NCBI RefSeq assembly: GCF_014270035.1
Contig: NZ_JACNEP010000002.1
Location: 248,001 to 312,000, forward strand
DNA length: 64,000 bases
Direction of reading: 5' to 3'
Source of the DNA: Neptunicella marina
GTDB taxonomy: Bacteria; Pseudomonadota; Gammaproteobacteria; Enterobacterales; Alteromonadaceae
Shown here piece after piece: positions 16,791 through 27,102 of the stretch (positions are counted from its first letter, which is position 1; each line of letters begins with the position of its first letter). The notes beneath the pieces are model-generated. The model had not been told where the DNA came from, did no database searches, and saw only the letters and a list, made by a program, of their open reading frames with translations. The position numbers and the translations under genes were made by a program.

Positions 16791-19700
16791 TTAATTGATA
16801 CCTTCAATATATTCTATGATTTTTGTACCACCAAACTCTGCATCGTCTGCGGGCAAAGTTAACTGCATGATGGGCCCTCCATCAAACTGGAATTGTGCAT
16901 TGCCTGATTCTGGCTTGGCATGTTTGTTTACCGTCATATCTTTTACGGTTTTCCAGCGCGCGAGAAGCGGCGTTAATAATGCATTTGTGCCAAAGGTTTC
17001 TGCGATAACCTCAGACGTTGTCGATTGCAAGATATACCATTTGAAAATACTGGGACGACGCACGGCGATGTCGGCTTTACCGTCACCATCATAATCCGCT
17101 ACCACGGGAATATCCTTGCTATCGAGCCCAAACCTTTCGACGTGCATGCCATAGCCGGGTCGGCTTTGCAAAATATACCAGGTGCCATTCGATGGGCGAC
17201 GTACTGCGATATCCGCTTTGCGGTCACCGTCGTAGTCAGCTACAACAGGAATATCACTGCTTTGAATACCAAAGCGTGTAACCTGAACCTTTCCAGTTGC
17301 ACTCAGGCGAATATACCAGGTGCCATTTGAGGGACGTCTAATCGCGATGTCGGCCTTACCGTCTCCGTCGTAATCCGCAGGGACTGGAATATCTGACTTT
17401 TGTAAACCAAATCGATATGTGACTAGCTTGTCCGTTGAGCTGTTCAAAATATACCATGTCGAATTCGAAGGCCTGCGGATTGCGTAGTCAGTGATTCCGT
17501 CACCGTCATAATCAGCAAGCACTGGAATATCCCCGGATTGCAAACCAAAGCGCTTAAACCCAACCATACCGCCAGCAGATTGCATACTATAGAAGGTGAA
17601 GTCGGTGGTACGTCTTATAGCAATATCTGCAATTTTATCTCCATCAAAATCGCCAAGTACCGGTATATCGGAAGATTTGCCAAACGAGATGGTTTGGTGA
17701 GAATCTTCACCCACAGGTTTAATATATGTATCGCCATTAAACGGATTTCGGGCGGCTAATTCTGCTTTGCCATCACCATCAAAGTCACCATTAACGGCCG
17801 GTTTATTGACTGGTAAATAAATAGAATCAAAATAAACAGGGTAATAAGCCGATGTTCCTGTTTTAGGTACAACAAATTCTAATTTTTTATAACCCGCCGA
17901 CATTGCAAATGAATAGAGGACCCATCCACTACTGGTAATTTTTGTCTGCTCAATATTTTGGCCAGGAACAAAGACACCATTAACTTTCACCAATGGATCA
18001 ACGCTGCTTGCACCGCGGATCTTTTGTCCAACCCAGCTCACTACTCCTTTATTGAATGTTGCAGTCATTTCAATTGTGGCTTCAGGCTGGCTATTGCGAG
18101 TATCAATGGCAAGCGCCCAATTTCCATGTATAGAATTATCAGGATAGGGGTAAGATTGATACCAACGACCCTTTATTGTTAAGGGATTTGGTTCACCTGG
18201 CTCAAATGATAAAAAAGTACCCAACTTATCCGGATGACTTGATGGATCAAAGAGATCTGTTCCAATTTCGAACTCTAAAATATTAATAAAACCATCTTCA
18301 TCGCTATCGGCTTTTGCATCATAACTATTTAATGGATCTAATCCGTTGGCAATTTCGAATTCATCACTCATTCCGTCACCGTCATCATCCATGTCGGAGT
18401 TGTTTCCAACGCCATCATGATCGGTATCATAAGTTTCGTTTGGATCATTGGGGAATGCGTCAAGTTCATCAATTACACCATCTTGATCAGAATCTTTTGG
18501 CACATTAAAAAATTCAGATTCAGGTGAGGATTGACACCCAACCGGATTACAGTAGACAACTTTAAATTGAACTTCGTCACCTTGGTTATAGCGGTCAACA
18601 GCCCATAAGTAGTTTGTAAATCCATTTAACAGCTTTGTAGATATAATATCTAAATAAGACAATGTACCTAAATCCACCCATGCTGTTTCATTTTGGCTTT
18701 TCGACCAAAGTTGATAAGTGTCTGCATAACCATTAGGTCTTAACGCAATTGAGACTTCAATTAATCCAGCAGCTTTAGGGTAATCACGATCCGGTGCTCT
18801 TAAATAAGATAAATTGCCATATCCAGGTGTTTGAACTTTATTAAAAAACAACGGTGAACATTTTTCATCAAGGCAATATTTAACGAAAAGCGAGTTGGAT
18901 GCAGATGGATTTAAATTCGTAACATAACCATAGGTGTTTTGCGAATGGTCTGGTGAATCTATTTGTTTTATTTTACTAAATTGATTCTCTTCACGATTCC
19001 AAACTTCACTAGAAGTTATCCCCATTTGATTCACTTGAACCATTCTTGGGTGCTCTGCACTATACTTGAGTTGTTGAGTATCAAGACGAGTAAACAACGC
19101 ACTATCAAATTCATTACTATTGGCATCAACATTAACCTGACTCAATCTTGATGTTGACGCCGAAGTTACTTCCCAAGTGAATTGTGAATATTTAAAGCCA
19201 TCAAGCGAAATCGCTAAATCCGACGATGCGATTTTAACGCCATCTAACAGCACATCAAATTTTTGCTCTTCGTCTATAACAACCTTTATTGTTTGCCACT
19301 TATTAAGCCATGATTCGTTGCCATCAAGTAACACTGGCTGACTAAAGTAATCCGACAAAAGATATAAATGATAAGGTTCCACACCGGATAAGTCATCACA
19401 GCCGGCGCCTGTGTAAACCAATCGTACTAAGTCAGATTGATAAGTTTCTACTGCCCAATAATCTGGACTAAGAATACTATCGAGGGTAAGTGCTGTTCTT
19501 GAAATGACCTGACATTGATTGACGTTGTTACTTAACGCCCAATATTGCTCTGAAGACACACTAATGCCCTGACTGATATTAAACCAACTTCGCAGTTGCA
19601 ACGTGCCTTGCAGTGTATCAATACGACCATATGCCGATCCTGTCGAGCCTGACACACGCCACATGCTATCACGAGCATTACTATTACTGTTTACAAGAAA

Positions 19701-22700
19701 TAGCGTTTCGCCAGAGATACTCGCTGTTTGTTGCGCTTTCGAAAATGTTTTAGCTGACACAGGCTCTGACCATTCACTACAGCCAAGGCTGTTACATGCC
19801 TGAACCCGTGCAAAGTATTCAGTGTCCTGTTGCAGATTGGTTAGCTCAACATCAAACGCCAATCTGCTAGCATTTAATAAAGCAGAAGAATTAAAATTGT
19901 TGGCATTTTTGCCATATTCAATTTTAATTTTTTCGGTGCGGATATCATACTCACCGCTCAAGTCCAGGCTGTCAAATTTGGACCGTTTGGACTGAAGCAC
20001 TACTGCCGTTGGTACGGCGGGAATGTCATTAGGAGCAACATTCAAAATCCTTACAGACGCATTTGATAATTTGCTACACAATGCGGCGCTGCACGCGCGA
20101 ATATAATAACTATTAGATGCGCCAGCTTTGGCTGTGCGATCAATATATTCAAGCCCTATCCCAGATTCACCTAACCCACTTTCGTCTAACGTGGCCAGGA
20201 GATTGGGCTCACTGCCGTCAATCGATCGATACAACTTAATGAACTTAACTCCCTCATTAAATTGCTCTCGGGTTATTGAAACGCTTATGCGAGTTTGAGC
20301 AGTTTGATTAGTTGACTCATCGTACACATAGAAATTGGGTATTTGAGGCGGGTATTGCCCGTCTGCCGGAATGGTCAAAACGACCGCTTCACTAAATTCG
20401 GAACAGTAGAAGTTGGGATTGTATGTGCAATAACGTGTTTCAATTGAAAATGAAGTACCGGGCTTTAGGTCTGTACGATAAATCGAGTAGTTTCCATCCT
20501 CATTTTCTAATCTGTAGTTATTGGTATAACCGTTGGAGGAAACAACGCGCGCTTCTATGTAACTAACATATTGCCCTTTCAGTGCATCCAATTCTATTTT
20601 GATATATTCGCGGTCCACAACGCTCAAAACAGGCGTCACAGCAGGCAGAGCACTATTTACAGGTGGGTAAAAAGTATACGCCTCCGTTTCTGCCCCCTCT
20701 GTACACTTATTCAATAAAATCGAACAACCCACGACTTTAAAGCGATATTGCTCTTTTTCAGGAGCGAATATTTCTAGTATTTCTCCATAACTGTCAAGGT
20801 AACTTACTTGCTCATAAAAACGGTATTCATCTTCCGATTCTGTTTTTATATAGATGTTCAAATAATCAAACTCGTATTGAACGTTGGCAGACAGTTCCAA
20901 CTCTTGAGAAGAGACTTGTTCCGTTTCTAAAAGGTCTACTTCCGCCAATGTTGTATTTTTCGCAGAATTAATTGTGTCGAAATACGATGTAAACACAGGT
21001 AATGACAATATGCGCGAGTACGAACTATACAAGCTATCTGATTTCGCCAAGCCACTTTGCACTGAATATTGAATTCTTAACCCGGCACGATCATTAAGAT
21101 GATGAACAAACTGGTTACTTTCTCCATCTTCTACCACCCACTCATTTAGCAGGCTCCCCAAATGGTCATAGGCTCTTACAATATAGCCATCGACACCGTC
21201 GACAGCATTCCAACTGATGGTGTTTGCTAAGAAGTGATTGGTTGAAACAGTGACATTCGTTGGCGCTTTAACTTCAGGGTAAGCATTAGAGGTCGAATTG
21301 CTGCTACCAAAATCCATTTCGTAAGAACAGTCATTTTTATAGCAACCAACAATACGATAAATATATGAAAAATTGTTTTTCCTTTCACTATCTCGATACA
21401 CTCCCCCAGCGGGTGACAAGTTCGCTATTTTTACAGGTGCAGCCTGCAAACCAATTGAATATCGGTAAAGTTCAACATGGTCAAAATAGTAATTAAATTT
21501 ATAAGTGAGTACAGCCGCACCATTTTTATCACTGTTCGAAATCGATAATTCATGCAGCTTAGCGTATCTGTTGGCTGTTCTCACATACACTTGATGAGTA
21601 TTACAGTACTCCTGCTGACATAATGACAATTGGTAGGTAACAGAATCTCCCTGGAAATCGTTATCGACAAAACTTTTGTCGGCCCCCTCATAAATTAAGG
21701 TTTCTTGATTATATCCAGTGGTTTTATATAAGGTAACGTGCTGATTTTCTTTACCTTCCCAGGAAATTCTAGTGCCACTAAAATCTGGCAATATTTGTGC
21801 ACGAAGATTAATTTTGGGCAAGCCGATTTCATCTTTTACTACTTTGAGCGGGGAAAAGTGTCCACATCGATTTAACGTCGAGCCTGGCGTTTTTTGAATA
21901 CAAAATCGAGCCTGAATCGCGTTGTCACGATCTCTTGGGTCAATTCCAAAGTCGGTTGAAGACGTGTAAGAAATAGTTTGTTTACCCGCGTGTTTATATT
22001 CAAGGCCGGTTGCCTCTGCAGGTTTATTGGTGACATTAAATCGCAGTCTATTACTTAAATTTGAATTATCAATTGTGATGTTAGGACGCTCTGCATAATC
22101 CTTAACGTCTATGTTTTTTTGTACTCCATGGGAAAAATCACAAACTTGACGGCTATTACATGGCCAAACTGTATATTTTGCATTGCCTGCATTGGGGCCT
22201 TTTTCGATATCATCAAATTCGTTTTTGTCTGCCCAAAAATAAGTATCATATCTTGAATTGATCTGCTCTCTTTTGACGAAAAAGAGGTCAGAAGTACCGT
22301 CAATTGTAATATGAGTTTGTAACGGCAATTTGCTTTCAATACTGACATCATTAACGCTATTGATAACATTGAAAATATCATCAAACTCCGCCAGATAAAC
22401 GTTTTGGCTGTCACTAAAAGTCACTATATTATCGCTAAGCACAATTGGATAACTGTAAACGCGTGATGTACCTATATCTTCACTTGATATATTGGCCAGT
22501 TTTCCAGTGGCTAAATCCATCCAATACACGTCGCTGCCTGCTTTGGTAGAATCAAATTTAGATTTAGACGAAAATTGTGCAGACGCATACAAACCCGAAT
22601 CACTAAAATTAATGCGATTATTGACGGTGATATTTGCTTGTATGTTGCTTATCGGAATATGCTTTGTATGTAATGTATTTTCAGCGACAGAAATTTGAGT

Positions 22701-23471
22701 AATCGCAGAACGAGACGAGCTTATAAAACTGACCAATGTTCCATCTGAACTTATATTTGCACCACTATTCGTTCCACAATTTTTAATGCTTTGTTTCGAT
22801 TCATAACTATCGATATAAACAAAGCAATCACTATAGCTGCTTTTAAGTAAAAGATTACCGTTCGTACCAACACCAACTAATGACAGTGAATAATTGCCAT
22901 CAAAAGAAATAGTTTCCCAACTATCGGACGCTAAAGCACCTTTATAAAGGATACTGTTTGATAAAAGATAAACATGCTGGCCGTCTTTAGAAGCACTAAA
23001 GCTATCGATAACAATATTGGCTGGTGTTGAGACTAAGGATATCGCCTTACTGGCAATATCATACAAATAAAGTCGCCTAACATTGGTTGTTGTACCCGAA
23101 ACCAAATTACTTGCATTTGAGCTAAATAGAATGCGATCGTCATCAATAATTATCGGGTTATAGCTATTTTCATTGGCCGTTTTATCATCAACCCCAATTG
23201 TTATTTTTGAAATATCCGATGTGTCACGATCATACAAATAGATATCAGAATAAGCGGAATTATAGGGACTATTTGTAGACTCAACGTTTGACTTTGAGCT
23301 GACAAATGTGACTAATTTTCCATCCTCGCTTACACCGAGAATACAATTACCCCCATAGCTACATTTAGAAACACTAAATAGTGTTTCCTTTTTAAAGCTT
23401 TGCGCCCAGGTTAAATTAGGAAAAAACAGAATAAATGTGAAAAATAGACTACAAAATAATCTGTAAAGCAT
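16791..23471 (-). CDS. Giant secreted multidomain protein (propeller, Fn3-like, TSP3, FG-GAP)
   Basis: The protein has 2226 residues. A signal peptide (LFCSLFFTFILFFPNLTWAQ) is followed by a region to about 420 with repeating PD40/TolB-like propeller strands (DIYLYDRDTSDIS, RLYLYDIASKAIS). From about 430 to 1250 come fibronectin-III-like modules, then an LamG-like module near 1260-1440. Calcium-binding thrombospondin type 3 repeats lie at about 1655-1745 (DSDQDGVIDELDAFPNDPN, MDDDGDGMSDEFE). A carbohydrate-binding-like beta domain follows, and six FG-GAP/VCBS repeats at about 1890-2165. No catalytic domain is recognised. It is an extracellular, calcium-stabilised protein; adhesion or matrix binding is inference. 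It ends the minus-strand surface-polysaccharide cluster and could be a substrate of the nearby secretion system. Confidence 0.8.
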   Translation of the reverse strand: MLYRLFCSLFFTFILFFPNLTWAQSFKKETLFSVSKCSYGGNCILGVSEDGKLVTFVSSKSNVESTNSPYNSAYSDIYLYDRDTSDISKITIGVDDKTANENSYNPIIIDDDRILFSSNASNLVSGTTTNVRRLYLYDIASKAISLVSTPANIVIDSFSASKDGQHVYLLSNSILYKGALASDSWETISFDGNYSLSLVGVGTNGNLLLKSSYSDCFVYIDSYESKQSIKNCGTNSGANISSDGTLVSFISSSRSAITQISVAENTLHTKHIPISNIQANITVNNRINFSDSGLYASAQFSSKSKFDSTKAGSDVYWMDLATGKLANISSEDIGTSRVYSYPIVLSDNIVTFSDSQNVYLAEFDDIFNVINSVNDVSIESKLPLQTHITIDGTSDLFFVKREQINSRYDTYFWADKNEFDDIEKGPNAGNAKYTVWPCNSRQVCDFSHGVQKNIDVKDYAERPNITIDNSNLSNRLRFNVTNKPAEATGLEYKHAGKQTISYTSSTDFGIDPRDRDNAIQARFCIQKTPGSTLNRCGHFSPLKVVKDEIGLPKINLRAQILPDFSGTRISWEGKENQHVTLYKTTGYNQETLIYEGADKSFVDNDFQGDSVTYQLSLCQQEYCNTHQVYVRTANRYAKLHELSISNSDKNGAAVLTYKFNYYFDHVELYRYSIGLQAAPVKIANLSPAGGVYRDSERKNNFSYIYRIVGCYKNDCSYEMDFGSSNSTSNAYPEVKAPTNVTVSTNHFLANTISWNAVDGVDGYIVRAYDHLGSLLNEWVVEDGESNQFVHHLNDRAGLRIQYSVQSGLAKSDSLYSSYSRILSLPVFTSYFDTINSAKNTTLAEVDLLETEQVSSQELELSANVQYEFDYLNIYIKTESEDEYRFYEQVSYLDSYGEILEIFAPEKEQYRFKVVGCSILLNKCTEGAETEAYTFYPPVNSALPAVTPVLSVVDREYIKIELDALKGQYVSYIEARVVSSNGYTNNYRLENEDGNYSIYRTDLKPGTSFSIETRYCTYNPNFYCSEFSEAVVLTIPADGQYPPQIPNFYVYDESTNQTAQTRISVSITREQFNEGVKFIKLYRSIDGSEPNLLATLDESGLGESGIGLEYIDRTAKAGASNSYYIRACSAALCSKLSNASVRILNVAPNDIPAVPTAVVLQSKRSKFDSLDLSGEYDIRTEKIKIEYGKNANNFNSSALLNASRLAFDVELTNLQQDTEYFARVQACNSLGCSEWSEPVSAKTFSKAQQTASISGETLFLVNSNSNARDSMWRVSGSTGSAYGRIDTLQGTLQLRSWFNISQGISVSSEQYWALSNNVNQCQVISRTALTLDSILSPDYWAVETYQSDLVRLVYTGAGCDDLSGVEPYHLYLLSDYFSQPVLLDGNESWLNKWQTIKVVIDEEQKFDVLLDGVKIASSDLAISLDGFKYSQFTWEVTSASTSRLSQVNVDANSNEFDSALFTRLDTQQLKYSAEHPRMVQVNQMGITSSEVWNREENQFSKIKQIDSPDHSQNTYGYVTNLNPSASNSLFVKYCLDEKCSPLFFNKVQTPGYGNLSYLRAPDRDYPKAAGLIEVSIALRPNGYADTYQLWSKSQNETAWVDLGTLSYLDIISTKLLNGFTNYLWAVDRYNQGDEVQFKVVYCNPVGCQSSPESEFFNVPKDSDQDGVIDELDAFPNDPNETYDTDHDGVGNNSDMDDDGDGMSDEFEIANGLDPLNSYDAKADSDEDGFINILEFEIGTDLFDPSSHPDKLGTFLSFEPGEPNPLTIKGRWYQSYPYPDNSIHGNWALAIDTRNSQPEATIEMTATFNKGVVSWVGQKIRGASSVDPLVKVNGVFVPGQNIEQTKITSSGWVLYSFAMSAGYKKLEFVVPKTGTSAYYPVYFDSIYLPVNKPAVNGDFDGDGKAELAARNPFNGDTYIKPVGEDSHQTISFGKSSDIPVLGDFDGDKIADIAIRRTTDFTFYSMQSAGGMVGFKRFGLQSGDIPVLADYDGDGITDYAIRRPSNSTWYILNSSTDKLVTYRFGLQKSDIPVPADYDGDGKADIAIRRPSNGTWYIRLSATGKVQVTRFGIQSSDIPVVADYDGDRKADIAVRRPSNGTWYILQSRPGYGMHVERFGLDSKDIPVVADYDGDGKADIAVRRPSIFKWYILQSTTSEVIAETFGTNALLTPLLARWKTVKDMTVNKHAKPESGNAQFQFDGGPIMQLTLPADDAEFGGTKIIEYIEGIN
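16990..17800 (-). repeat. Six tandem ~140-bp repeats encoding FG-GAP-like units
   Basis: Within the giant gene, the D-x-D-G-D-x-x-x-D-x-A-x-R-x codon block recurs near 17775, 17640, 17505, 17365, 17230 and 17090, about every 138-141 bases. Each copy encodes a calcium-binding loop then a TWYIL-type strand and an FG-type strand. The two innermost copies are the most alike at DNA level, which suggests recent duplication or conversion. Confidence 0.8.
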
Positions 23472-23496
23472 AATACATCCTTGTAAATTTAAATGA

Positions 23497-24744
23497 CTAA
23501 ACCGCTTCCAATACCTTTAACTTTTCCTGAATATAGGGTCCTTTAGGTCTCTTAGAGTGTGCTGCTTTCATAAAATGCAAAGCACTTACCTTGTCTCCCA
23601 TATCTTCAAAATAAGATGACAATTGGAGCAGAAAATTAATTTCAGAATCGACGGATTTTTCAACATTAATATTGCTACGTATTTTTTTCATTTGAAGGCA
23701 GCAAAAGGTTATCTCAGGATCTTTTTTAAGTATTCCTAACAGATCACATAGTTGAACTTCAAAATAGGACAACGCGCTAGAAACCTTAACAATACTTTGA
23801 AGTTTATTAACTAGGACAGAATAATTTTCATTTAAATAAGCAAAGAGTGAAACAAATTCGCTGGTAAGGGTACCTTGGCGTATAAAGGGGACACTATCAT
23901 ACTGCTGGCTTCTAATTTGTTCCATCAGTCCCGTCAGTGAATCAATACTATTTGCTGCGGAAAATCGTTGAAGTTCTTCAAGCGTGGTAGATTTTAATCT
24001 TTCGAATTTAGTTTTGTTAAGTAATCTAAACTTTTTTGTGCCGCCAGAATAGGATTGAAGCGCTAAGTCTAAGTCTTTATTGATATTTCCAATATTAAAT
24101 TTATTGAGGAATCGTTTTAGCTCCGGGGCTTCATAGCAATATGAGCGATTAATCGTTTTATTACCATCATGTCCTCCTCGATATCCAACTTTAGATAAAA
24201 AGTCTGTAACGATACTCCCCGATTCAAAACTACCTCTGTCATATGGATAAATATGAAAAGCACTATTTCCCATAGCTTCTATAGAACGATTTAAGTAAAT
24301 CAATAAGTTGTTTTTAAATTTGGGTGGGATGGTAAAAGGCTTAACCTCCATTTTTCTTTTTACATTCTGATTATAAATAGATTGGAATATATCCAAAGGA
24401 TTTCTGATATAAACGGCAAATTCAGCTTGTGGAATGGCATCTTTAATAATAGCAAGTTTAGTTAAGAACAATTCAGATGATAATAACAAAGTATGAGCAC
24501 CACTTTGTTCAAACTCCATCATTACATTATCTAGCTTATTTTTCGATAACTCGAACAACCTGGACGATACTTTCTCAAATATAGCTTCTATGTTCCCACT
24601 ACCTATATTATTCGAATCAACGCCATGCTTAGGATAAAAAATGCCCTGATTTAAGAGTTCATCGGTATTTGAGTTGCACCAATATTGAATTGCTGAAGTT
24701 CCAGTTTTGCCTGGCCCAATATGAATGATTATCTTCTTATTCAT
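23497..24744 (-). CDS. Sulfotransferase-like protein
   Basis: The protein has 415 residues. The N-terminus IIIHIGPGKTGTSAIQYW fits the PAPS 5'-phosphosulfate loop of sulfotransferases, and FAVYIRNPLDIFQSIYN near 130-146 fits the 3'-phosphate-binding segment. The C-terminal ~120 residues are helical and TPR-like. A good AAAAGGA ribosome site precedes the ATG. It lies 22 bases after the pyruvyltransferase gene and 25 bases before the giant secreted-protein gene, so all three are probably cotranscribed. A role in sulfating the exported polysaccharide is plausible from context; the acceptor is unknown. Confidence 0.75.
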   Translation of the reverse strand: MNKKIIIHIGPGKTGTSAIQYWCNSNTDELLNQGIFYPKHGVDSNNIGSGNIEAIFEKVSSRLFELSKNKLDNVMMEFEQSGAHTLLLSSELFLTKLAIIKDAIPQAEFAVYIRNPLDIFQSIYNQNVKRKMEVKPFTIPPKFKNNLLIYLNRSIEAMGNSAFHIYPYDRGSFESGSIVTDFLSKVGYRGGHDGNKTINRSYCYEAPELKRFLNKFNIGNINKDLDLALQSYSGGTKKFRLLNKTKFERLKSTTLEELQRFSAANSIDSLTGLMEQIRSQQYDSVPFIRQGTLTSEFVSLFAYLNENYSVLVNKLQSIVKVSSALSYFEVQLCDLLGILKKDPEITFCCLQMKKIRSNINVEKSVDSEINFLLQLSSYFEDMGDKVSALHFMKAAHSKRPKGPYIQEKLKVLEAV

Positions 24745-24766
24745 TGAAATCCTTTTCCTATTTTAA

Positions 24767-25924
24767 TTAAAGCTCTATTACATGATGCAATTTTAAAAAT
24801 GATTCTCTTACCATTTGCTTCTGTTTTAAGACGATGTCGTCATAACCTTTATATGCTTCCATACGCAATTTAGTTGCTTCTGCAATTTGGAAGAAAGGGA
24901 CACATCCTTTTAAGTATTCAGGTGCCCAAGTCATGGTGTAAGCTTGGACTTTTTTAACCGCCTTGTTGACCGGAACAAATGGATTACCATAGGACATTGA
25001 TACAATCACACCGTGTAGACTGGTTCCAATATAAACAGCGGCGTTTGCGATAGCGCTGGTGATTTGGTCTAGCGTATCACAAGGTAAAACGTGCACCGGA
25101 AAATCGGCATGTTTCTTTATCCAATCAACCATTAACTGGTCATCATGACCCGGACAATTCCCAATAGATAATAATCCGATCGCTAGTTTTTGATGTCGGT
25201 AAATTCTACGCAATTGATTTAATATTGTTTTCTGTTTACCTTCACTTTTGTGAAAGCCAAACTGAGCACAGGCGTATGGCTTGTTTAAGCTCTTTGGCAG
25301 GGTATGCTTAGGTTGCATATCGCTCAACACCATCACCGAATCTGGAACCAAACTAGCATTCAATCCGAAATTATTCTTAATTGCACGCTGAGCATCGGTT
25401 TCTCGTACACTCAAATAACCAGCTTGTTTGAAACTAGGCGCAACTTCATCACGCAAAGCCTTAGATTTTGGTATACCACCACCTACAGCATGATAAGCGA
25501 TTTTCATGTTTTCGAGAATGTTTGGTGATGCCGGCATAAAAGGTAACGACACTTCACCATTGCCAAAATGTAATTTAAGAATGTTTTCTAACCTATCCCC
25601 TTTAAACGCTTCATACAGATCGTAATAAAGTGGATCTAAATAACTCACCAAACGTGCCCAATCTGCATTAAGTACTTGCCCACCTGCGATGATTAGTGTT
25701 GAGTCTTTAGCAATATTCTCTGGATTTAATAGTGTTTTAAATCCCTGGGTTGGCATCGCTCCGACTTCGGTTAAATCAGAATCTATCGTTGCAATGTTAT
25801 GAAACGTGTAATTACCAAGTTTTGCTAATTCGTGTTTAGCTACTAATGGAAATAGCAAATCACCATAATTAAAACGATCTGAAGCACTCAGTAAATAAAC
25901 ATCTTTTGGAGATGGGTTTGTCAT
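24767..25924 (-). CDS. Polysaccharide pyruvyltransferase family protein
   Basis: The protein has 385 residues from the ATG at 25924; a TTG at 25936 also opens the frame but has no ribosome site. The family pattern is clear: N-terminal FNYGDLLFP, middle YHAVGGGIPKSKALRDEVAP and LSVRETDAQRAIKN, and the C-terminal IGTSLHGVIVSMSYGNPFV block. Members transfer pyruvate from phosphoenolpyruvate as a ketal onto a sugar of a surface polymer (CsaB/WcaK type). It follows a short terminator-like hairpin after rfbB and precedes the sulfotransferase gene. The family includes members of other function, so the reaction is likely rather than certain. Confidence 0.8.
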   Translation of the reverse strand: MTNPSPKDVYLLSASDRFNYGDLLFPLVAKHELAKLGNYTFHNIATIDSDLTEVGAMPTQGFKTLLNPENIAKDSTLIIAGGQVLNADWARLVSYLDPLYYDLYEAFKGDRLENILKLHFGNGEVSLPFMPASPNILENMKIAYHAVGGGIPKSKALRDEVAPSFKQAGYLSVRETDAQRAIKNNFGLNASLVPDSVMVLSDMQPKHTLPKSLNKPYACAQFGFHKSEGKQKTILNQLRRIYRHQKLAIGLLSIGNCPGHDDQLMVDWIKKHADFPVHVLPCDTLDQITSAIANAAVYIGTSLHGVIVSMSYGNPFVPVNKAVKKVQAYTMTWAPEYLKGCVPFFQIAEATKLRMEAYKGYDDIVLKQKQMVRESFLKLHHVIEL

Positions 25925-25936
25925 ATTAAAACTCAA

Positions 25937-25956
25937 AATAAAGCCGCTTTCGCGGC
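25937..25956 (-). terminator. Small terminator or attenuator between rfbB and the pyruvyltransferase gene
   Basis: On the minus strand a GCCGC/GCGGC stem closed by a GAAA tetraloop is followed by TTTATTTTG. It lies 24 bases after the rfbB stop and just before the next start. With a 5-bp stem it probably ends only part of the transcription. Confidence 0.55.
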
Positions 25957-25979
25957 GCTAATATCCTTGTTACTTCACC

Positions 25980-27050
25980 CTACTTGGTCAGTAAAGGTTT
26001 CCACCAACTTTCGTTGTTAAGATACCAATCCAACGTTTTGGTAATCCCACTTTCAAATGACTCAGCTGGCTTATAATTTAATTCTCGTGTTGTTTTGGTA
26101 GCATCAATCGCATAGCGGCGGTCATGCCCTGGTCTGTCAGTTACATAGGTAATCAAACTAGCTGAATTAGCTGCCTTGGCGCATGAAGCATTGGGGAATT
26201 TTTCTGACAACGAAGAATCATTTGCAAAAGCTAAATCCATTTTTTCACATATCAATTTTACAATATCGATATTAGCCCACTCATTGTGGCCACCGATATT
26301 ATAATTTTCTCCCACATTACCATCATTAATCACTAACTCGATACCTCTAGCGTGATCTTCAACGTAAAGCCAGTCACGAATTTGCATTCCGTCACCATAA
26401 ACGGGCAGTGGTTTGTCATTTAATATATTGGCAATAATTAATGGAATTAACTTTTCAGGAAAGTGATATGGCCCATAATTGTTAGAACAGTTACTGGTTG
26501 TTACCTGCAATCCATAGGTGTGGTGATAAGCCCTGACTAGATGATCGCTAGCCGCTTTGCTTGCCGAATAAGGTGAATTAGGGGCGTATGCCGTGTCTTC
26601 AGTAAATGCGGGATCATTTGGACCCAACGTGCCGTAAACTTCATCGGTACTGACATGATGAAAACGATGACTCAATAATGGTTGCGCACTATCTAACCAA
26701 ACTTTTTTCGCCACTTTTAACAGACTATATGTGCCTATGATATTAGTTTGGATAAACGCATCCGGCCCTGAAATTGACCTGTCCACGTGTGATTCCGCAG
26801 CAAAATGCACAATAGTATCAATGTTATACTCAACTAATAGTCTTTCAACCAAATCGCTGTCACAAATATCACCATGTGCAAATACAAATTGATTATTGTC
26901 CTTCACAGGCTCTAAGTTTTCGATATTGCCAGCGTATGTCAACGCGTCCAGCACAACAACCTTATCTGCGGGATTAGATTTCAACCAATAATGAACAAAA
27001 TTGGCCCCGATAAAACCTGCACCACCCGTGACTAATAATGACTTACTCAT
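25980..27050 (-). CDS. rfbB: dTDP-glucose 4,6-dehydratase
   Basis: The protein has 356 residues, as usual. It shows the NAD-binding GGAGFIGANFVHYW motif, the HFAAESHVDRSI block that is diagnostic of this dehydratase, and the YSASKAASDHLV catalytic tyrosine-lysine motif. It converts dTDP-glucose to the 4-keto-6-deoxy sugar, step two of dTDP-rhamnose synthesis. It is the last of four rfb genes in the order A-C-D-B, 52 bases after rfbD, and a terminator-like hairpin follows. Confidence 0.96.
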   Translation of the reverse strand: MSKSLLVTGGAGFIGANFVHYWLKSNPADKVVVLDALTYAGNIENLEPVKDNNQFVFAHGDICDSDLVERLLVEYNIDTIVHFAAESHVDRSISGPDAFIQTNIIGTYSLLKVAKKVWLDSAQPLLSHRFHHVSTDEVYGTLGPNDPAFTEDTAYAPNSPYSASKAASDHLVRAYHHTYGLQVTTSNCSNNYGPYHFPEKLIPLIIANILNDKPLPVYGDGMQIRDWLYVEDHARGIELVINDGNVGENYNIGGHNEWANIDIVKLICEKMDLAFANDSSLSEKFPNASCAKAANSASLITYVTDRPGHDRRYAIDATKTTRELNYKPAESFESGITKTLDWYLNNESWWKPLLTK

Positions 27051-27102
27051 GAATTACCTTCATTTATCCAGAGCATCATGCTCTATTACTTAAATAAAAC
27101 TA

